Source: Brachybacterium alimentarium (GTDB taxonomy: Bacteria > Actinomycetota > Actinomycetes > Actinomycetales > Dermabacteraceae). From it: a DNA stretch of 51,352 nucleotides. Below, piece by piece: positions 40,195 through 50,074 of the stretch. The notes beneath the pieces were generated by a model. That model worked only from the letters and a program-made list of their open reading frames with translations, was not told the origin of the DNA and made no database searches. The position numbers were made by a program, and so were the translations under genes. Each line of letters starts with the position of its first letter. The stretch's first letter is position 1. Location of the stretch: assembly GCF_002332425.1 (NCBI RefSeq), contig NZ_NRGS01000005.1, positions 232,760-284,111 on the forward strand. Direction: 5' to 3'.

Positions 40195-43047
40195 TCAGCC
40201 CTCCTCGGCGCCAGGCAGGCAGGAGCGGAGCGGATCCTTGTCGATCTCGGGCCCGTCATCGGTCTTCTCGTCGTCGTCGGACGTCGCATCGGTCGAGCTC
40301 TCGTCCGCCGACGGCTCCTCGGCCTCGCCACCCTCGGCCTTGCTCTCCTCGGGATCCTCCGCCGTCTCCGCCGGAGCGGTCGAGCCGGGCTCGGTCTCGC
40401 CGACCACGGATTCCGGGGCGTCCTGCTCCATGGAGTCCTCGATCGACGCGGCGGACCACTTCTTGAGCTCATCCCAGTCCGGGTTGCCCGGATTGGTCAC
40501 GTCCGGCGTGATCGGGTAGGAGGTGAACCCACCCTCCTTGACACGCAGGGCGAGGTCCACGAAGGCATCGATGTCGGACGTCGGGATGTTCGTCTGGATG
40601 TTCTCCTCGGTGGCGGTGACCAGACCCGGGACCGAGACGGCGACCGTGGCGGGCTGCGCCTCCTCGGTGACGGCGCGCACCATGCGCTGCTGACGGCACA
40701 TGCGGTTGAAGTCGTTGGAGCCCTCTCGGGAGCGGGCGTACCAGAGCGCGTGGAACCCGTCGAGCTTCTGGTCGCCGGGCTCGATGTACCCGTCGATGGG
40801 GTACTTCCCTCCCGTGGCCTGGTTGGTGCCGCCGCCGATGGGGATGCGGCGCTCGACGACGAGATCGACTCCGCCGATGGCGTTGACGAGGTCCTCGAAG
40901 CCCTGCAGGTTCACCATCGCGTAGTAGTCGGTCTCCAGGCCCAGGGTCTCCTCGACGGCCCAGGTGGTCGCCGTGAGGCCCGGCTCGGGATCGTCGGGGA
41001 AGAGGTCGGGACGATCATCGGCCCAGGTCCAGACCGCATTGATGAGGTCCTGGTTCTTGCCGAAGTAGTCGAAGCCGTCGGGGAACTCCTCGGCGGCGGC
41101 AGTGCCCTCGGGGAAGCGGACGCCCTCGAGGTTGCGGGGTATCGAGAACAGGGCGGTCTTGCCGGTGGACGTGTCGATCGAGGCCATCATGATGGTGTCG
41201 GGACGGGTGCCCGTGCGGTCCTCGCCCGAGTCCTGGCCCAGCAGCATGATGTTCACGCGATCGGTGCCCGCCCAGGGGTCCTTGCCCTTGACGATGGGGC
41301 TCTCGCCGCCCTCCTGCCCGCCGAACACCGACTTCGAGCCCAGCAGTGCCTGCACGGCCCACACGGATTGCACTCCGCGACCGAAGGGCACGGCGATGGC
41401 GACGACCATCAGCGCGGCCAGGGCCAGCGCGAGATACTTCTTGGCGCCATGCAGACGCTGCCTGGTGGTGTGGGCCAGATTGGCGAGCACGATCTGCGCG
41501 GCCCAGACCAGGCCCGCCACACCGGCGGCGACGAGGATCCCGATCAGCAGCGCACGGTTGGTCACGATCATCATGCCGGTGCGCAGCGGATCGCCGAACA
41601 CCAGGACGGCGGTCAGCACGATCACGGCCAGCACCAGGAGCGCGAGGAGCACCCAGCCCAGCCGTCGCATCCGGGTGGTGAGCAGCCCGGTGCCGGGCAC
41701 GAGCGTGGTCAGCACGGTCCATCCGGCGACCTTCGGCAGAGAGCCGGACCCGTCCTCAGGGGCATCGGCGGGGCCGTGGGAGCTGCGGGACCCGCCGGCA
41801 CCGCCGGTCCGGGACGAGCCGGGGCCGCGAGCGTCCCCGGAGCCGGAGGACGATGCCGATGCTGCCTCAGTCGTCGACCCCGACGCGTCGGAGCCGTCGG
41901 CCCGGAGCCGGACATCTGCGGCTGCGGGCAGAGCCGCCGCGGAAGCGGCAGCAGCGGTGGTGCCGGCAGCGGCGGTGGTCCCGTTCGACGAGTCGCCGCC
42001 CTCGGGGGATGTCGCCGGGCTCTGCGCGGACGGACGATGGACGACCGGTGACCCGGACGCCGGCGGTGAGGGGTGCTCCGTGGCCCCGGAGGAGGCTGAG
42101 ACCGAGGCGGTGCGCCCGGGGACCACGGTGGGCTGGGCGGAGCGGGCCGGCGACGGGGCCTGCCGGCCGGAGGCGGTCGTCGGGCCGGGGTCGCTGGGAG
42201 CGGCCGGTTCGCTCGCGGTATGGGGAGCCAGCCCCGTGGAACTGGTGTCCTGCTCGGCGGCGGAGGGATCGGTGAGCCAGGCGTTGTGCGCGTCAGCGTC
42301 CTGTTCAGGGGCCGAGCGCGTCGGCTCGACCGCAGGCAGCGGATAGGCGGCGCGGCGGCCGCGCGGACGGCGAGGCGGCATGCCGGGCGGGGGGCTCGTG
42401 GTCTCGCCGCCGGGTGCGGGGGAGACAGGGGTCAGAGCCGTGGTGGCGGGCTCAGCGGAGGGGGCCGACGTGTCGCGTCGGTAGGCCCGCGCCCCGGAGC
42501 GGTGGCCCCCGGTGCGGGTGGGGCTCTCGGCGGGGACCGGGGACGCGCTCGGAGGGACGTCGCCGGAGCGCGTGCCGGTGGGGGACGCAGCCGACACAGC
42601 CGGCTCAGCCGACGCTGCTGGGGGCGACGGGGCGCTGGGCGACGGCGCGGACGGCGCCGTGGGCACGGCTGCGGTCGCTGCCTGCTCAGCAGGCGGGGGG
42701 CGCTCCGCGGACGCTCGACGAGGTGCCGGGGCGGACCCCGCTGCGGCTGCCGCGGCAGACCGGTCCGCCGACGACGGAGCGGCAGGAGAGGTGGCGGACG
42801 GGGCCTCCGGGTTCGCAGGGGCAGCTGACTCAGCAGGCTCAGCAGAGGCTGCTGACTCAGCGGAGCCCGCGGACGACGCGGTGCTGCCGATCCAGGTGCG
42901 CTTGGGGTTCGTCGACCCGAACGCGGCGGCGCGGTTCCTGCGCGCAGCGTCCGGAGGTGAGGGCTTGGACTCGGCGCGTCGGACCGGCTCCTGATGTCTA
43001 CCGGATCGACGGCGCCTGCGCCGAGAGGCCGAGGAGGGGTCCGTCAT
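40195..43047 (-). CDS. LytR-CpsA-Psr (LCP) cell-wall transferase with long disordered N-terminus
   Basis: A 950-residue membrane protein. Residues 1-430 are a Ser/Ala/Pro/Thr/Glu-rich, low-complexity cytoplasmic region. Three or four helices follow (about 440-580). The extracytoplasmic LCP domain (about 596-860) has VNIMLLGQDSGEDRTG, RPDTIMMASID, FSIPRN and the terminal GFHALWYARSREGSNDFNRMCRQQ, where Arg and Asp residues bind the polyprenyl pyrophosphate head. The family attaches teichoic acids or arabinogalactan-type polymers to peptidoglycan. The last 70 residues are Glu/Asp/Ser-rich. ATG 43047 lies 7 nt after TAGGAT. It is divergent from guaB1. Confidence 0.93.
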   Translation of the reverse strand: MTDPSSASRRRRRRSGRHQEPVRRAESKPSPPDAARRNRAAAFGSTNPKRTWIGSTASSAGSAESAASAEPAESAAPANPEAPSATSPAAPSSADRSAAAAAAGSAPAPRRASAERPPPAEQAATAAVPTAPSAPSPSAPSPPAASAEPAVSAASPTGTRSGDVPPSASPVPAESPTRTGGHRSGARAYRRDTSAPSAEPATTALTPVSPAPGGETTSPPPGMPPRRPRGRRAAYPLPAVEPTRSAPEQDADAHNAWLTDPSAAEQDTSSTGLAPHTASEPAAPSDPGPTTASGRQAPSPARSAQPTVVPGRTASVSASSGATEHPSPPASGSPVVHRPSAQSPATSPEGGDSSNGTTAAAGTTAAAASAAALPAAADVRLRADGSDASGSTTEAASASSSGSGDARGPGSSRTGGAGGSRSSHGPADAPEDGSGSLPKVAGWTVLTTLVPGTGLLTTRMRRLGWVLLALLVLAVIVLTAVLVFGDPLRTGMMIVTNRALLIGILVAAGVAGLVWAAQIVLANLAHTTRQRLHGAKKYLALALAALMVVAIAVPFGRGVQSVWAVQALLGSKSVFGGQEGGESPIVKGKDPWAGTDRVNIMLLGQDSGEDRTGTRPDTIMMASIDTSTGKTALFSIPRNLEGVRFPEGTAAAEEFPDGFDYFGKNQDLINAVWTWADDRPDLFPDDPEPGLTATTWAVEETLGLETDYYAMVNLQGFEDLVNAIGGVDLVVERRIPIGGGTNQATGGKYPIDGYIEPGDQKLDGFHALWYARSREGSNDFNRMCRQQRMVRAVTEEAQPATVAVSVPGLVTATEENIQTNIPTSDIDAFVDLALRVKEGGFTSYPITPDVTNPGNPDWDELKKWSAASIEDSMEQDAPESVVGETEPGSTAPAETAEDPEESKAEGGEAEEPSADESSTDATSDDDEKTDDGPEIDKDPLRSCLPGAEEG

Positions 43048-43054
43048 GCGCCCC

Positions 43055-43060
43055 ATCCTA
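43055..43060 (-). promoter_or_regulatory. -10 box TAGGAT, leaderless LCP start
   Basis: Minus-strand TAGGAT ends 7 nt before ATG 43047. Confidence 0.5.
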
Positions 43061-43097
43061 GATTCTTCGTGCGGGGTTCACGTGCAGCGGCCTGTGA

Positions 43098-44615
<1,518 letters not shown>

Positions 44616-44654
44616 GCGTCCGGACGGCGGAGCAGGGCAGTGCATGGGTCCCGG

Positions 44655-44660
44655 TAGGAT
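44655..44660 (+). promoter_or_regulatory. -10 box TAGGAT, leaderless galE start
   Basis: TAGGAT ends 7 nt before ATG 44668. Confidence 0.5.
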
Positions 44661-44667
44661 TCGTGCC

Positions 44668-45666
44668 ATGACAACTCTCGTGATCGGTGGCGCCGGATAC
44701 ATCGGATCGCACGTGGTGCGACTCCTCCTGGACAAGGGGGAGAAGGTGGTCGTGGTGGACAACCTCTCCACCGGGATCGAAACCCGCACGACAGGTGCCG
44801 AGCTCGTCGAACTCGACATCACCGCCCCTGACGCGAGCGAGAAGATCGCCTTCCACCTCCGGGCCAGCGGCGCGGATTCGGTGATCCACTTCGCTGCGCA
44901 CAAGCAGGTGGGCGAGTCGGTCGCGAACCCCGAGATGTACTGGCACGACAACATCGGCGGCCTCGCCAACGTGCTCGCCGGGTGCGCGAACGCCGAGGTG
45001 CGCGACGTGGTGTTCTCGTCCTCGGCCGCGGTCTACGGGGTGCCGGACGTCGACCTCGTCACCGAGGACCTCACCCCGCAGCCGATCAACCCCTATGGCG
45101 CGACCAAGTACGTCGGGGAGTGGATGCTGGCCGACGCCGAGCGCGCCCATGGCATGCGCACCGTCGCCCTGCGGTACTTCAACGTGGCCGGTGCCGGGTG
45201 GCCCGAGCTGGCCGACACCGCGGTGATGAACCTGGTGCCGATCGTGCTGGACCGTCTCGAGCAGGGCAAGGCTCCCGTGGTGTTCGGGGACGACTACGAC
45301 ACCCCGGACGGCACCTGCATCCGCGATTACGTGCACGTCCTCGACCTCGCGCACGCTCACATCGCCGCGCTCGACTACCTGCGCGGCGAGGAGCGTCCCC
45401 ATCGTGTGTTCAACGTCGGCACCGGCGAGGGCTCGAGCGTGCTCGAGGTGATCGACGCGATCGCCCGCGCGAAGGGCATCGAGATCACCCCGGAGCGCGG
45501 GGAGCGGCGCGCCGGTGACCCCGCGCGCCTCATCTGCTCGGGCGACCGCATCGCCCAGCATCTGGGCTGGAAGTCGGAGCACGGCCTGGACGACATCGTG
45601 CGCTCGGCCGTCGAGGCGCGCTCGGGGTCGATCACGCCCGACGTGGAGGCCTACCCCGAGGCCTGA
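44668..45666 (+). CDS. galE: UDP-glucose 4-epimerase
   Basis: A 332-residue extended short-chain dehydrogenase. The NAD-binding GGAGYIGSHVVRLLL, catalytic SSSAAVYG and YxxxK in NPYGATKYVGEW, and FGDDYDTPDGTCIRDYVHV are those of bacterial GalE. It interconverts UDP-glucose and UDP-galactose, supplying galactose for cell-wall polymers. ATG 44668 lies 7 nt after TAGGAT; a longer frame runs into guaB1 and is not used. Confidence 0.95.
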   Translation: MTTLVIGGAGYIGSHVVRLLLDKGEKVVVVDNLSTGIETRTTGAELVELDITAPDASEKIAFHLRASGADSVIHFAAHKQVGESVANPEMYWHDNIGGLANVLAGCANAEVRDVVFSSSAAVYGVPDVDLVTEDLTPQPINPYGATKYVGEWMLADAERAHGMRTVALRYFNVAGAGWPELADTAVMNLVPIVLDRLEQGKAPVVFGDDYDTPDGTCIRDYVHVLDLAHAHIAALDYLRGEERPHRVFNVGTGEGSSVLEVIDAIARAKGIEITPERGERRAGDPARLICSGDRIAQHLGWKSEHGLDDIVRSAVEARSGSITPDVEAYPEA

Positions 45667-45790
45667 GCGCCGGGCCTCGAGCGCAGGGCTCCGAACGCCG
45701 GCGCCGGAGTGCAGGTCACCGAGCGCAGGCCCCGAGTGTCGGCGCCTGAGTGCTGTGCCCCGCGCGCCGGGCCCTGAGCGGCCGACGGGC

Positions 45791-45811
45791 CGCCGGGCCT
45801 GAGGCCCGGCG
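45791..45811. terminator. Hairpin between galE and convergent ilvA
   Basis: A 9-bp stem (45791-45799 with 45803-45811) with a TGA loop lies in a 165-bp GC-rich spacer that also carries degenerate gcgc-agggct repeats. No gene is seen in the spacer. Confidence 0.55.
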
Positions 45812-45831
45812 ACGGCCCGGCGGGCGGGGCC

Positions 45832-47193
45832 TCAGGTCAGGTAGCGGTAGATCGGATCGGCGGGGTCGACCCGCTCGATCTGCATGTTCGAGGCGGCCAT
45901 GCGGCCCATCAGCGGTTCGAGGTCCGCGCGGTCGCCGATCTCCAGCCCCACGAGCGCCGGCCCCTCCTCGCGGTTGTTGCGCTTGATGTAGTCGAACAGC
46001 ACGATGTCGTCGTTGGGTCCCAGCACCCGGTCCAGGAAACGCCGCAGTGCGCCGGGCTCCTGCGGGAAGGTCACGAGGAAGTAGTGCTTGAGCCCCTCGT
46101 GCACCAGGGAGCGCTCGACCACCTCGTTGTACCGGGAGACGTCGTTGTTGCCGCCGGAGATCACCACCACGACGTCCCCGGTCGCCTCGTCGGGGGAGGC
46201 GGAGACGCTGTCGTCGTGAGCCACGTGGTCGATCGCGTCGGTCGCGTCGGTCGCGTCAGCCGCCTCGGTCGCCTCGATCGCGTCGGTCGCCACGGCGGTC
46301 GCGGCCAGGGCTCCGGCGGGCTCGGCGATGATCCCGTCGACCTGGTAGAGCTCGAGCATCTCCGTGCACACCGCGCCTTCGTCGACCGCGATCAGCTCCG
46401 GCTCGATCGCCTGGACCATGCGCAGCGGATCCGCACCCACGCGGCGCACGGCGGCCCCGTCGACGAATCGATCCATGTCGTGCAGGGCGACCGGATGCCC
46501 GGCGCGGAGCGCGGCGGCCATGGAGACCGCGCCGGCGGGCTCGACGCCGACGATCCGCACCGCGGGGGTGCGCTCGCGCAGCCAGGTGCCGCACCCGCCG
46601 ATCAGCCCGCCGCCGCCGACGGGCAGGACCATCGTGCCGACCTCGCGGCCGTGCTCCGTGCGCAGCTGGTCCACGGCCTCGAGCGCCACGGTGCCCTGCC
46701 CGGCCATGATCAGCGGATGGTCGAAGGGTGGCACGGGAGTGGCGCCGGTGCGCTCGGCGTCGTCGGCCGCAGCCTCGGCGGCATCGTCGAAGGTGTCACC
46801 GACCAGCACGAGCTCCACGAGATCGCCGCCGATCGCGGTGATCCGCTCACGCTTCTGGCGGGGCGTGCTGCCGGGCACGTAGATGCGCCCGTGGATCCCG
46901 AGGGCATGGCATGCCTGGGCGACGCCCTGGGCATGGTTCCCCGCGCTCGCGGCGACCACACCCGCCTCGCGGGCGGTCTGGCTCAGCGAGGCGATGAACA
47001 GATAGGCGCCGCGCAGCTTGTACGAGCGCACGGACTGCAGATCCTCGCGCTTGAGCCAGACCGACACCCCGGCCAGTGCGCTCAGCCGTTCGCTGCGCTG
47101 CAGCGGGGTGCGGTGCAGCACGGGCGCGAGACGCTTCGCGGCGTCTTCGACGTCGTCCGCGGACAGCGGCAGATCGGTCCTGGGCATCGTCAT
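45832..47193 (-). CDS. ilvA: Threonine ammonia-lyase (biosynthetic type) with internal insertion
   Basis: A 453-residue PLP enzyme converting threonine to 2-oxobutanoate for isoleucine synthesis. PLP lysine Lys59 sits in [24 protein letters not shown], the glycine loop [10 protein letters not shown] and SGGNND are present. The C-terminal 85 residues ([19 protein letters not shown]) form one ACT-like regulatory domain, as in short corynebacterial IlvA. Odd: about residues 298-338 are an Asp/Ala/Thr/Glu-rich insertion inside the catalytic domain just before [14 protein letters not shown] 47193 has a GGAGG site and overlaps the ispF stop (ATGA). Confidence 0.94.
   Translation of the reverse strand: MTMPRTDLPLSADDVEDAAKRLAPVLHRTPLQRSERLSALAGVSVWLKREDLQSVRSYKLRGAYLFIASLSQTAREAGVVAASAGNHAQGVAQACHALGIHGRIYVPGSTPRQKRERITAIGGDLVELVLVGDTFDDAAEAAADDAERTGATPVPPFDHPLIMAGQGTVALEAVDQLRTEHGREVGTMVLPVGGGGLIGGCGTWLRERTPAVRIVGVEPAGAVSMAAALRAGHPVALHDMDRFVDGAAVRRVGADPLRMVQAIEPELIAVDEGAVCTEMLELYQVDGIIAEPAGALAATAVATDAIEATEAADATDATDAIDHVAHDDSVSASPDEATGDVVVVISGGNNDVSRYNEVVERSLVHEGLKHYFLVTFPQEPGALRRFLDRVLGPNDDIVLFDYIKRNNREEGPALVGLEIGDRADLEPLMGRMAASNMQIERVDPADPIYRYLT
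46231..46293. repeat. Degenerate 9-bp tandem repeat inside ilvA
   Basis: Seven 9-bp units (gatcgcgtc, ggtcgcgtc and variants on the plus strand) encode the DAT/DAI/EAT-type tripeptides of the ilvA insertion. Confidence 0.85.
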
Positions 47194-47696
47194 GCGTTCT
47201 CCTCCTCGGCGACGACCAGCGCCGTCGCCATCGCGGCCACCCCTTCGCCCCGACCGGTCAGGCCGAGGGAATCGGTCGTGCTTCCCGAGACGGCGACCGG
47301 GGCGCCGACGGCTGTGCTCATGGCTGCGCATGCCTCGTCGCGGCGCGGTGCCAGGCGGGGGTGGTTGCCGATCACCTGCACCGAGATGTTCCCGATCGCG
47401 AAGCCGGCCTCCCGCACGAGTCGGGCGGCCTCGATGAGCAGTCTGCTGCCGGAGGCGCCGGCCCACTCAGGGCGATCCACTCCGAAATGGGTGCCGAGGT
47501 CCCCGATCCCCGCGGCGGAGAAGAGGGCGTCGCACGCTGCGTGGCAGGCCACGTCCGCATCCGAGTGACCGGCGAGCCCTCGCTCCCCGGCGAAGTGCAG
47601 GCCCGCGATCCACAGTTCCCGCCGGGAGCCCTCCGGGGCGAATGCATGGACGTCCACCCCGAGGCCGACCCGCGGCAGCAGCGACGCAGCGCTCAC
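47190..47696 (-). CDS. ispF: 2-C-methyl-D-erythritol 2,4-cyclodiphosphate synthase
   Basis: A 168-residue enzyme of the MEP isoprenoid pathway. Zinc ligands Asp15 and His17 (GLGVDVHAF) and His52 ([11 protein letters not shown]) are present, as are [14 protein letters not shown] and the C-terminal [23 protein letters not shown]. The GTG start at 47696 overlaps the EIIB stop (GTGA) and its stop overlaps the ilvA start, so three unrelated functions are translationally coupled. In mycobacteria ispF directly follows carD-ispD; here that order is broken. Confidence 0.97.
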   Translation of the reverse strand: MSAASLLPRVGLGVDVHAFAPEGSRRELWIAGLHFAGERGLAGHSDADVACHAACDALFSAAGIGDLGTHFGVDRPEWAGASGSRLLIEAARLVREAGFAIGNISVQVIGNHPRLAPRRDEACAAMSTAVGAPVAVSGSTTDSLGLTGRGEGVAAMATALVVAEEENA

Positions 47697-47995
47697 CGGG
47701 CCCCGCCCTGCTCATCGAGCTCGGCCAGGACGCGATCGATGTCGTCGTAGGTGACCTTCGGGTTGGTGCCCAGCAGGATGGGCATGCCCGAGATCCGGGG
47801 GATTCCGAGAGCAGGGGGGAGGTCGACGGTGCTGACGACGACGTCGGCCTGGAAATCGGGGGAGAGCAGGTCCATCACGGTGGCCTGGACCACATGCGCG
47901 TCACGACCTCGGGAAGCGATGTGATCACGCACCTGCTCCGCGACGAGCGCTGAGGTGGCGAGCCCCGCGCCGCACACGATGGCAATGGTGAGCAT
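47693..47995 (-). CDS. Orphan PTS EIIB-like protein (galactitol/lactose-type fold)
   Basis: A 100-residue cytosolic protein with the EIIB phosphocysteine loop at its N-terminus, [20 protein letters not shown] (Cys8), as in GatB-type EIIB. No EIIA, EIIC or sugar gene is nearby. RBS AGGAG precedes ATG 47995. It heads the EIIB-ispF-ilvA run by GTGA overlap. It may serve a permease elsewhere, or act as a phospho-sensor; the sequence alone does not decide. Confidence 0.85.
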   Translation of the reverse strand: MLTIAIVCGAGLATSALVAEQVRDHIASRGRDAHVVQATVMDLLSPDFQADVVVSTVDLPPALGIPRISGMPILLGTNPKVTYDDIDRVLAELDEQGGAR

Positions 47996-48133
47996 TCGAA
48001 TCTCCTGAGGTGGTCGAGGTCGGGGAAGCAGTCGCCGACCCGGGTGTGGCAGGTTCATCGGGGTGCGGAGGCACCCGGCGACGGTCGATTCTGTCATGAG
48101 TGCGCCGGTGACGCAGGATCGTCTCTCGCCGTC

Positions 48134-48139
48134 TACGAT
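48134..48139 (+). promoter_or_regulatory. -10 box TACGAT, leaderless ispD start
   Basis: TACGAT ends 6 nt before GTG 48146. Confidence 0.55.
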
Positions 48140-48145
48140 GCCTGC

Positions 48146-48901
48146 GTGAAGCAGACCCGACGATCCCGAGCCCTGCGCCGCCGCGGACGCGCCGCCGGGG
48201 TGGTGCTCGCCGGTGGCTCGGGCACTCGAGTGGGTGCGGGGATCAACAAGGCTTTCCTGCCGCTGGCCGGGCGCAGCATCGCCAGCTGGGGCATCAACAC
48301 CCTGGGCGCCGTTCAGGGCGTGGGGATCCTCGTGTTCGTGGTGCGCCCCGAGGATCTCGAGCACGCCCGGTTCGTCGCCGCCCGCGAGACCGACCGGCCG
48401 CTGGAGATCATTCCCGGCGGTGAGACCCGCCAGGACTCCGAGCTGATGGCGCTGCGCCATCTCGCCGACCGCATCGATGCCGGCACGATCGACACCGTGC
48501 TGATCCACGACGCCGCGCGCCCGCTGGTCTCCCACGGCCTCGCCTCCGCCGTGCTGCATGCGGCGCGCGAGCACGGGGGAGCGGTTCCCGGGATCCCGGT
48601 CACCGGGATCGCTCCGGTCCAGGGGGCCGACGGGCTCGCGCCGGGGGACCCTCGAACCCTCGATGCCCTGCTCCGGGTCCAGACCCCGCAGGGCTTCCAC
48701 GCCGCCACGATCCTGGACGCCTACGAGGCCGCGGCCCGGGACGGGTTCGTGGGCACCGACACCGCCTCGTGCGCCGAGGAGTACACGGCGGCCCCCGTGA
48801 CCTGGGTGCGGGGCGAGGAGACGAACTTCAAGATCACCTATGCCCAGGACCTTCTCCTGGCGCAGGACGTGGTCACCGCGCTAGGTTTGAGGACCGGGTG
48901 A
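48146..48901 (+). CDS. ispD: IspD-family cytidylyltransferase with intact CTP loop, altered beta-arm
   Basis: A 251-residue 2-C-methyl-D-erythritol 4-phosphate cytidylyltransferase homologue. CTP-binding VVLAGGSGTRVGAGINKAF keeps the Gly loop, Arg and Lys. GGETRQDSELMAL, HDAARPLV, VQTPQGF, TDTASCAEE and NFKIT (Lys213 of E. coli) are kept. Aligned without gaps to the E. coli beta-arm, the DTMK motif reads GIAP and the DR of DRNGLW reads TL, so Thr140 and Arg157 become Ile and Leu. Alone it may bind MEP poorly; see the paralogue at 49255. GTG 48146 lies 6 nt after TACGAT. Confidence 0.88.
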   Translation: MKQTRRSRALRRRGRAAGVVLAGGSGTRVGAGINKAFLPLAGRSIASWGINTLGAVQGVGILVFVVRPEDLEHARFVAARETDRPLEIIPGGETRQDSELMALRHLADRIDAGTIDTVLIHDAARPLVSHGLASAVLHAAREHGGAVPGIPVTGIAPVQGADGLAPGDPRTLDALLRVQTPQGFHAATILDAYEAAARDGFVGTDTASCAEEYTAAPVTWVRGEETNFKITYAQDLLLAQDVVTALGLRTG

Positions 48902-48911
48902 GGAGGATCTG

Positions 48912-49223
48912 ATGGCCATCCAGGAGAGCTTCCTGCGCTGCACCGCCTGTGATCAGGAGGCGGAGCACGTCGTCGTATACGCCGGACGTTTCGTCTCGGA
49001 GATCCAGTGCAGCGGATGCGGTGCCGTGACCCGCCTGGACGTCTCGGAGGACTATCTGCCCGATCTGCGCCAGCGCATCTCGAGCAAGCCTCGGCGGCTG
49101 GCGCGACGGCTGCGTCGTGATCCCGGAGAGCTCGCCACCTCTCTGCCGCAGCGCACGCTGTCGAAGCCGCTGCGCATGGCGGAGGAGTTCCGCACCGTGT
49201 GGCGCAGCCGCCGGAACGGCTGA
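48912..49223 (+). CDS. Zinc-ribbon protein with arginine-rich C-terminus
   Basis: A 103-residue small protein with a two-CxxC zinc ribbon: Cys10/Cys13 (LRCTACDQ) and Cys33/Cys36 (IQCSGCGAVT). A basic helical segment rich in Arg and Lys follows (about 52-101), suggesting nucleic-acid binding. No family name recognised. GAGGAGG precedes ATG 48912. It lies 10 nt after ispD, so they form a two-gene unit. Confidence 0.78.
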   Translation: MAIQESFLRCTACDQEAEHVVVYAGRFVSEIQCSGCGAVTRLDVSEDYLPDLRQRISSKPRRLARRLRRDPGELATSLPQRTLSKPLRMAEEFRTVWRSRRNG

Positions 49224-49254
49224 GACGGCCCCGGCTCCAGCTCCACGTGTCGGC

Positions 49255-50061
49255 TCAGGCCTGACGAGCCAATCCGTGCCGGTGCGAGGTGTCCCTCGCC
49301 AGCCCCAGCGAGATCTGCGCCTGCCAGAGGCTCAGCCGATCCAGCACCGCGAACCCGGAGTGCGACCCATGCACCGTTCGCACGCGCGCACCGACGTCGA
49401 GCGCGGCGAGGATCTCGTCGTAGCGCTCCTGCGGGCTCCCGGCCCGCGAGCCGCGCGCGGCCACCCGATCGAGGTCGAGCTCGGAGCCGGGGTCGGGGGA
49501 GTCCTCGAGACCTCCGCGACCGGGCTGTGCGAGAGCACGCTCGAGCAGCGTGCGCCGCAGCAGGCGAGGACTCTGCATACCGGCGAGCGTGGAGCGATCG
49601 ATGTTGCGCAGCCCGTGTGCATGGACTGCTTTGACGGAGTCCGTCAGCGCGGCGACGGGGAGCACCGCATCGACCTCGTCGGCGACGGCGTCCAGCACGG
49701 CCGAGACCACGGAGACCGGGGTCAGCGCCCGCTCGGCGTCGTGGAGGAGCAGGAGGTCCTCGTCGGTCTCGGCGAGAGCGAGCGCGAGCGCTCCGCGCCG
49801 GCCGCCGGAGGAGGGGAGCACGCCAGCCCGCTCGCCCAGCAGGGCCCGCAGCGCCGGGGCCGCGCTCTGCGAGGAGATGACCAGCGGGCTCACCAGCCCG
49901 GCCTCGGCCAGCGTGTCCAGCAGCCTCTCGATCAGCCGAGCGCCGCCGACCGCTTCCAGGCAGGGGGCGACGACACCCTCGGACAGGCCCGGAGCGGAAG
50001 GCGCGAGAGCGAGGACGATCGGCCGCACGGCGCCGACCGTCTGCTCGGTCACGGAGGTCAC
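49255..50061 (-). CDS. IspD-like paralogue with lost CTP loop but intact beta-arm
   Basis: A 268-residue divergent IspD-family protein directly downstream of carD, the usual actinobacterial ispD position. The nucleotide loop is gone: PIVLALAPSAPGLSEGVV replaces the AAGxGxR...K loop, and the NIK/NFK lysine is replaced (GFAVLD). It keeps LLHDAERALTP (Asp and Arg), TDSVKAV and NIDRSTLAGMQSP, the beta-arm motifs lost by the other copy. An insertion of about 25 residues (GLEDSPDPGSELDLDR region) precedes RYDEILAALD. It is probably not active alone. GTG 50061 or 50052 is the start (13 or 22 nt after carD); no clear ribosome site, so coupling to carD is likely. Confidence 0.8.
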   Translation of the reverse strand: MTSVTEQTVGAVRPIVLALAPSAPGLSEGVVAPCLEAVGGARLIERLLDTLAEAGLVSPLVISSQSAAPALRALLGERAGVLPSSGGRRGALALALAETDEDLLLLHDAERALTPVSVVSAVLDAVADEVDAVLPVAALTDSVKAVHAHGLRNIDRSTLAGMQSPRLLRRTLLERALAQPGRGGLEDSPDPGSELDLDRVAARGSRAGSPQERYDEILAALDVGARVRTVHGSHSGFAVLDRLSLWQAQISLGLARDTSHRHGLARQA

Positions 50062-50074
50062 GGAGCGGACCCGG

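Noticed and set aside
48146..48901. Annotating the plus-strand ispD as a standard complete enzyme without comment
   Set aside because: Beta-arm Thr and Arg positions are not conserved, so catalytic completeness cannot be assumed.
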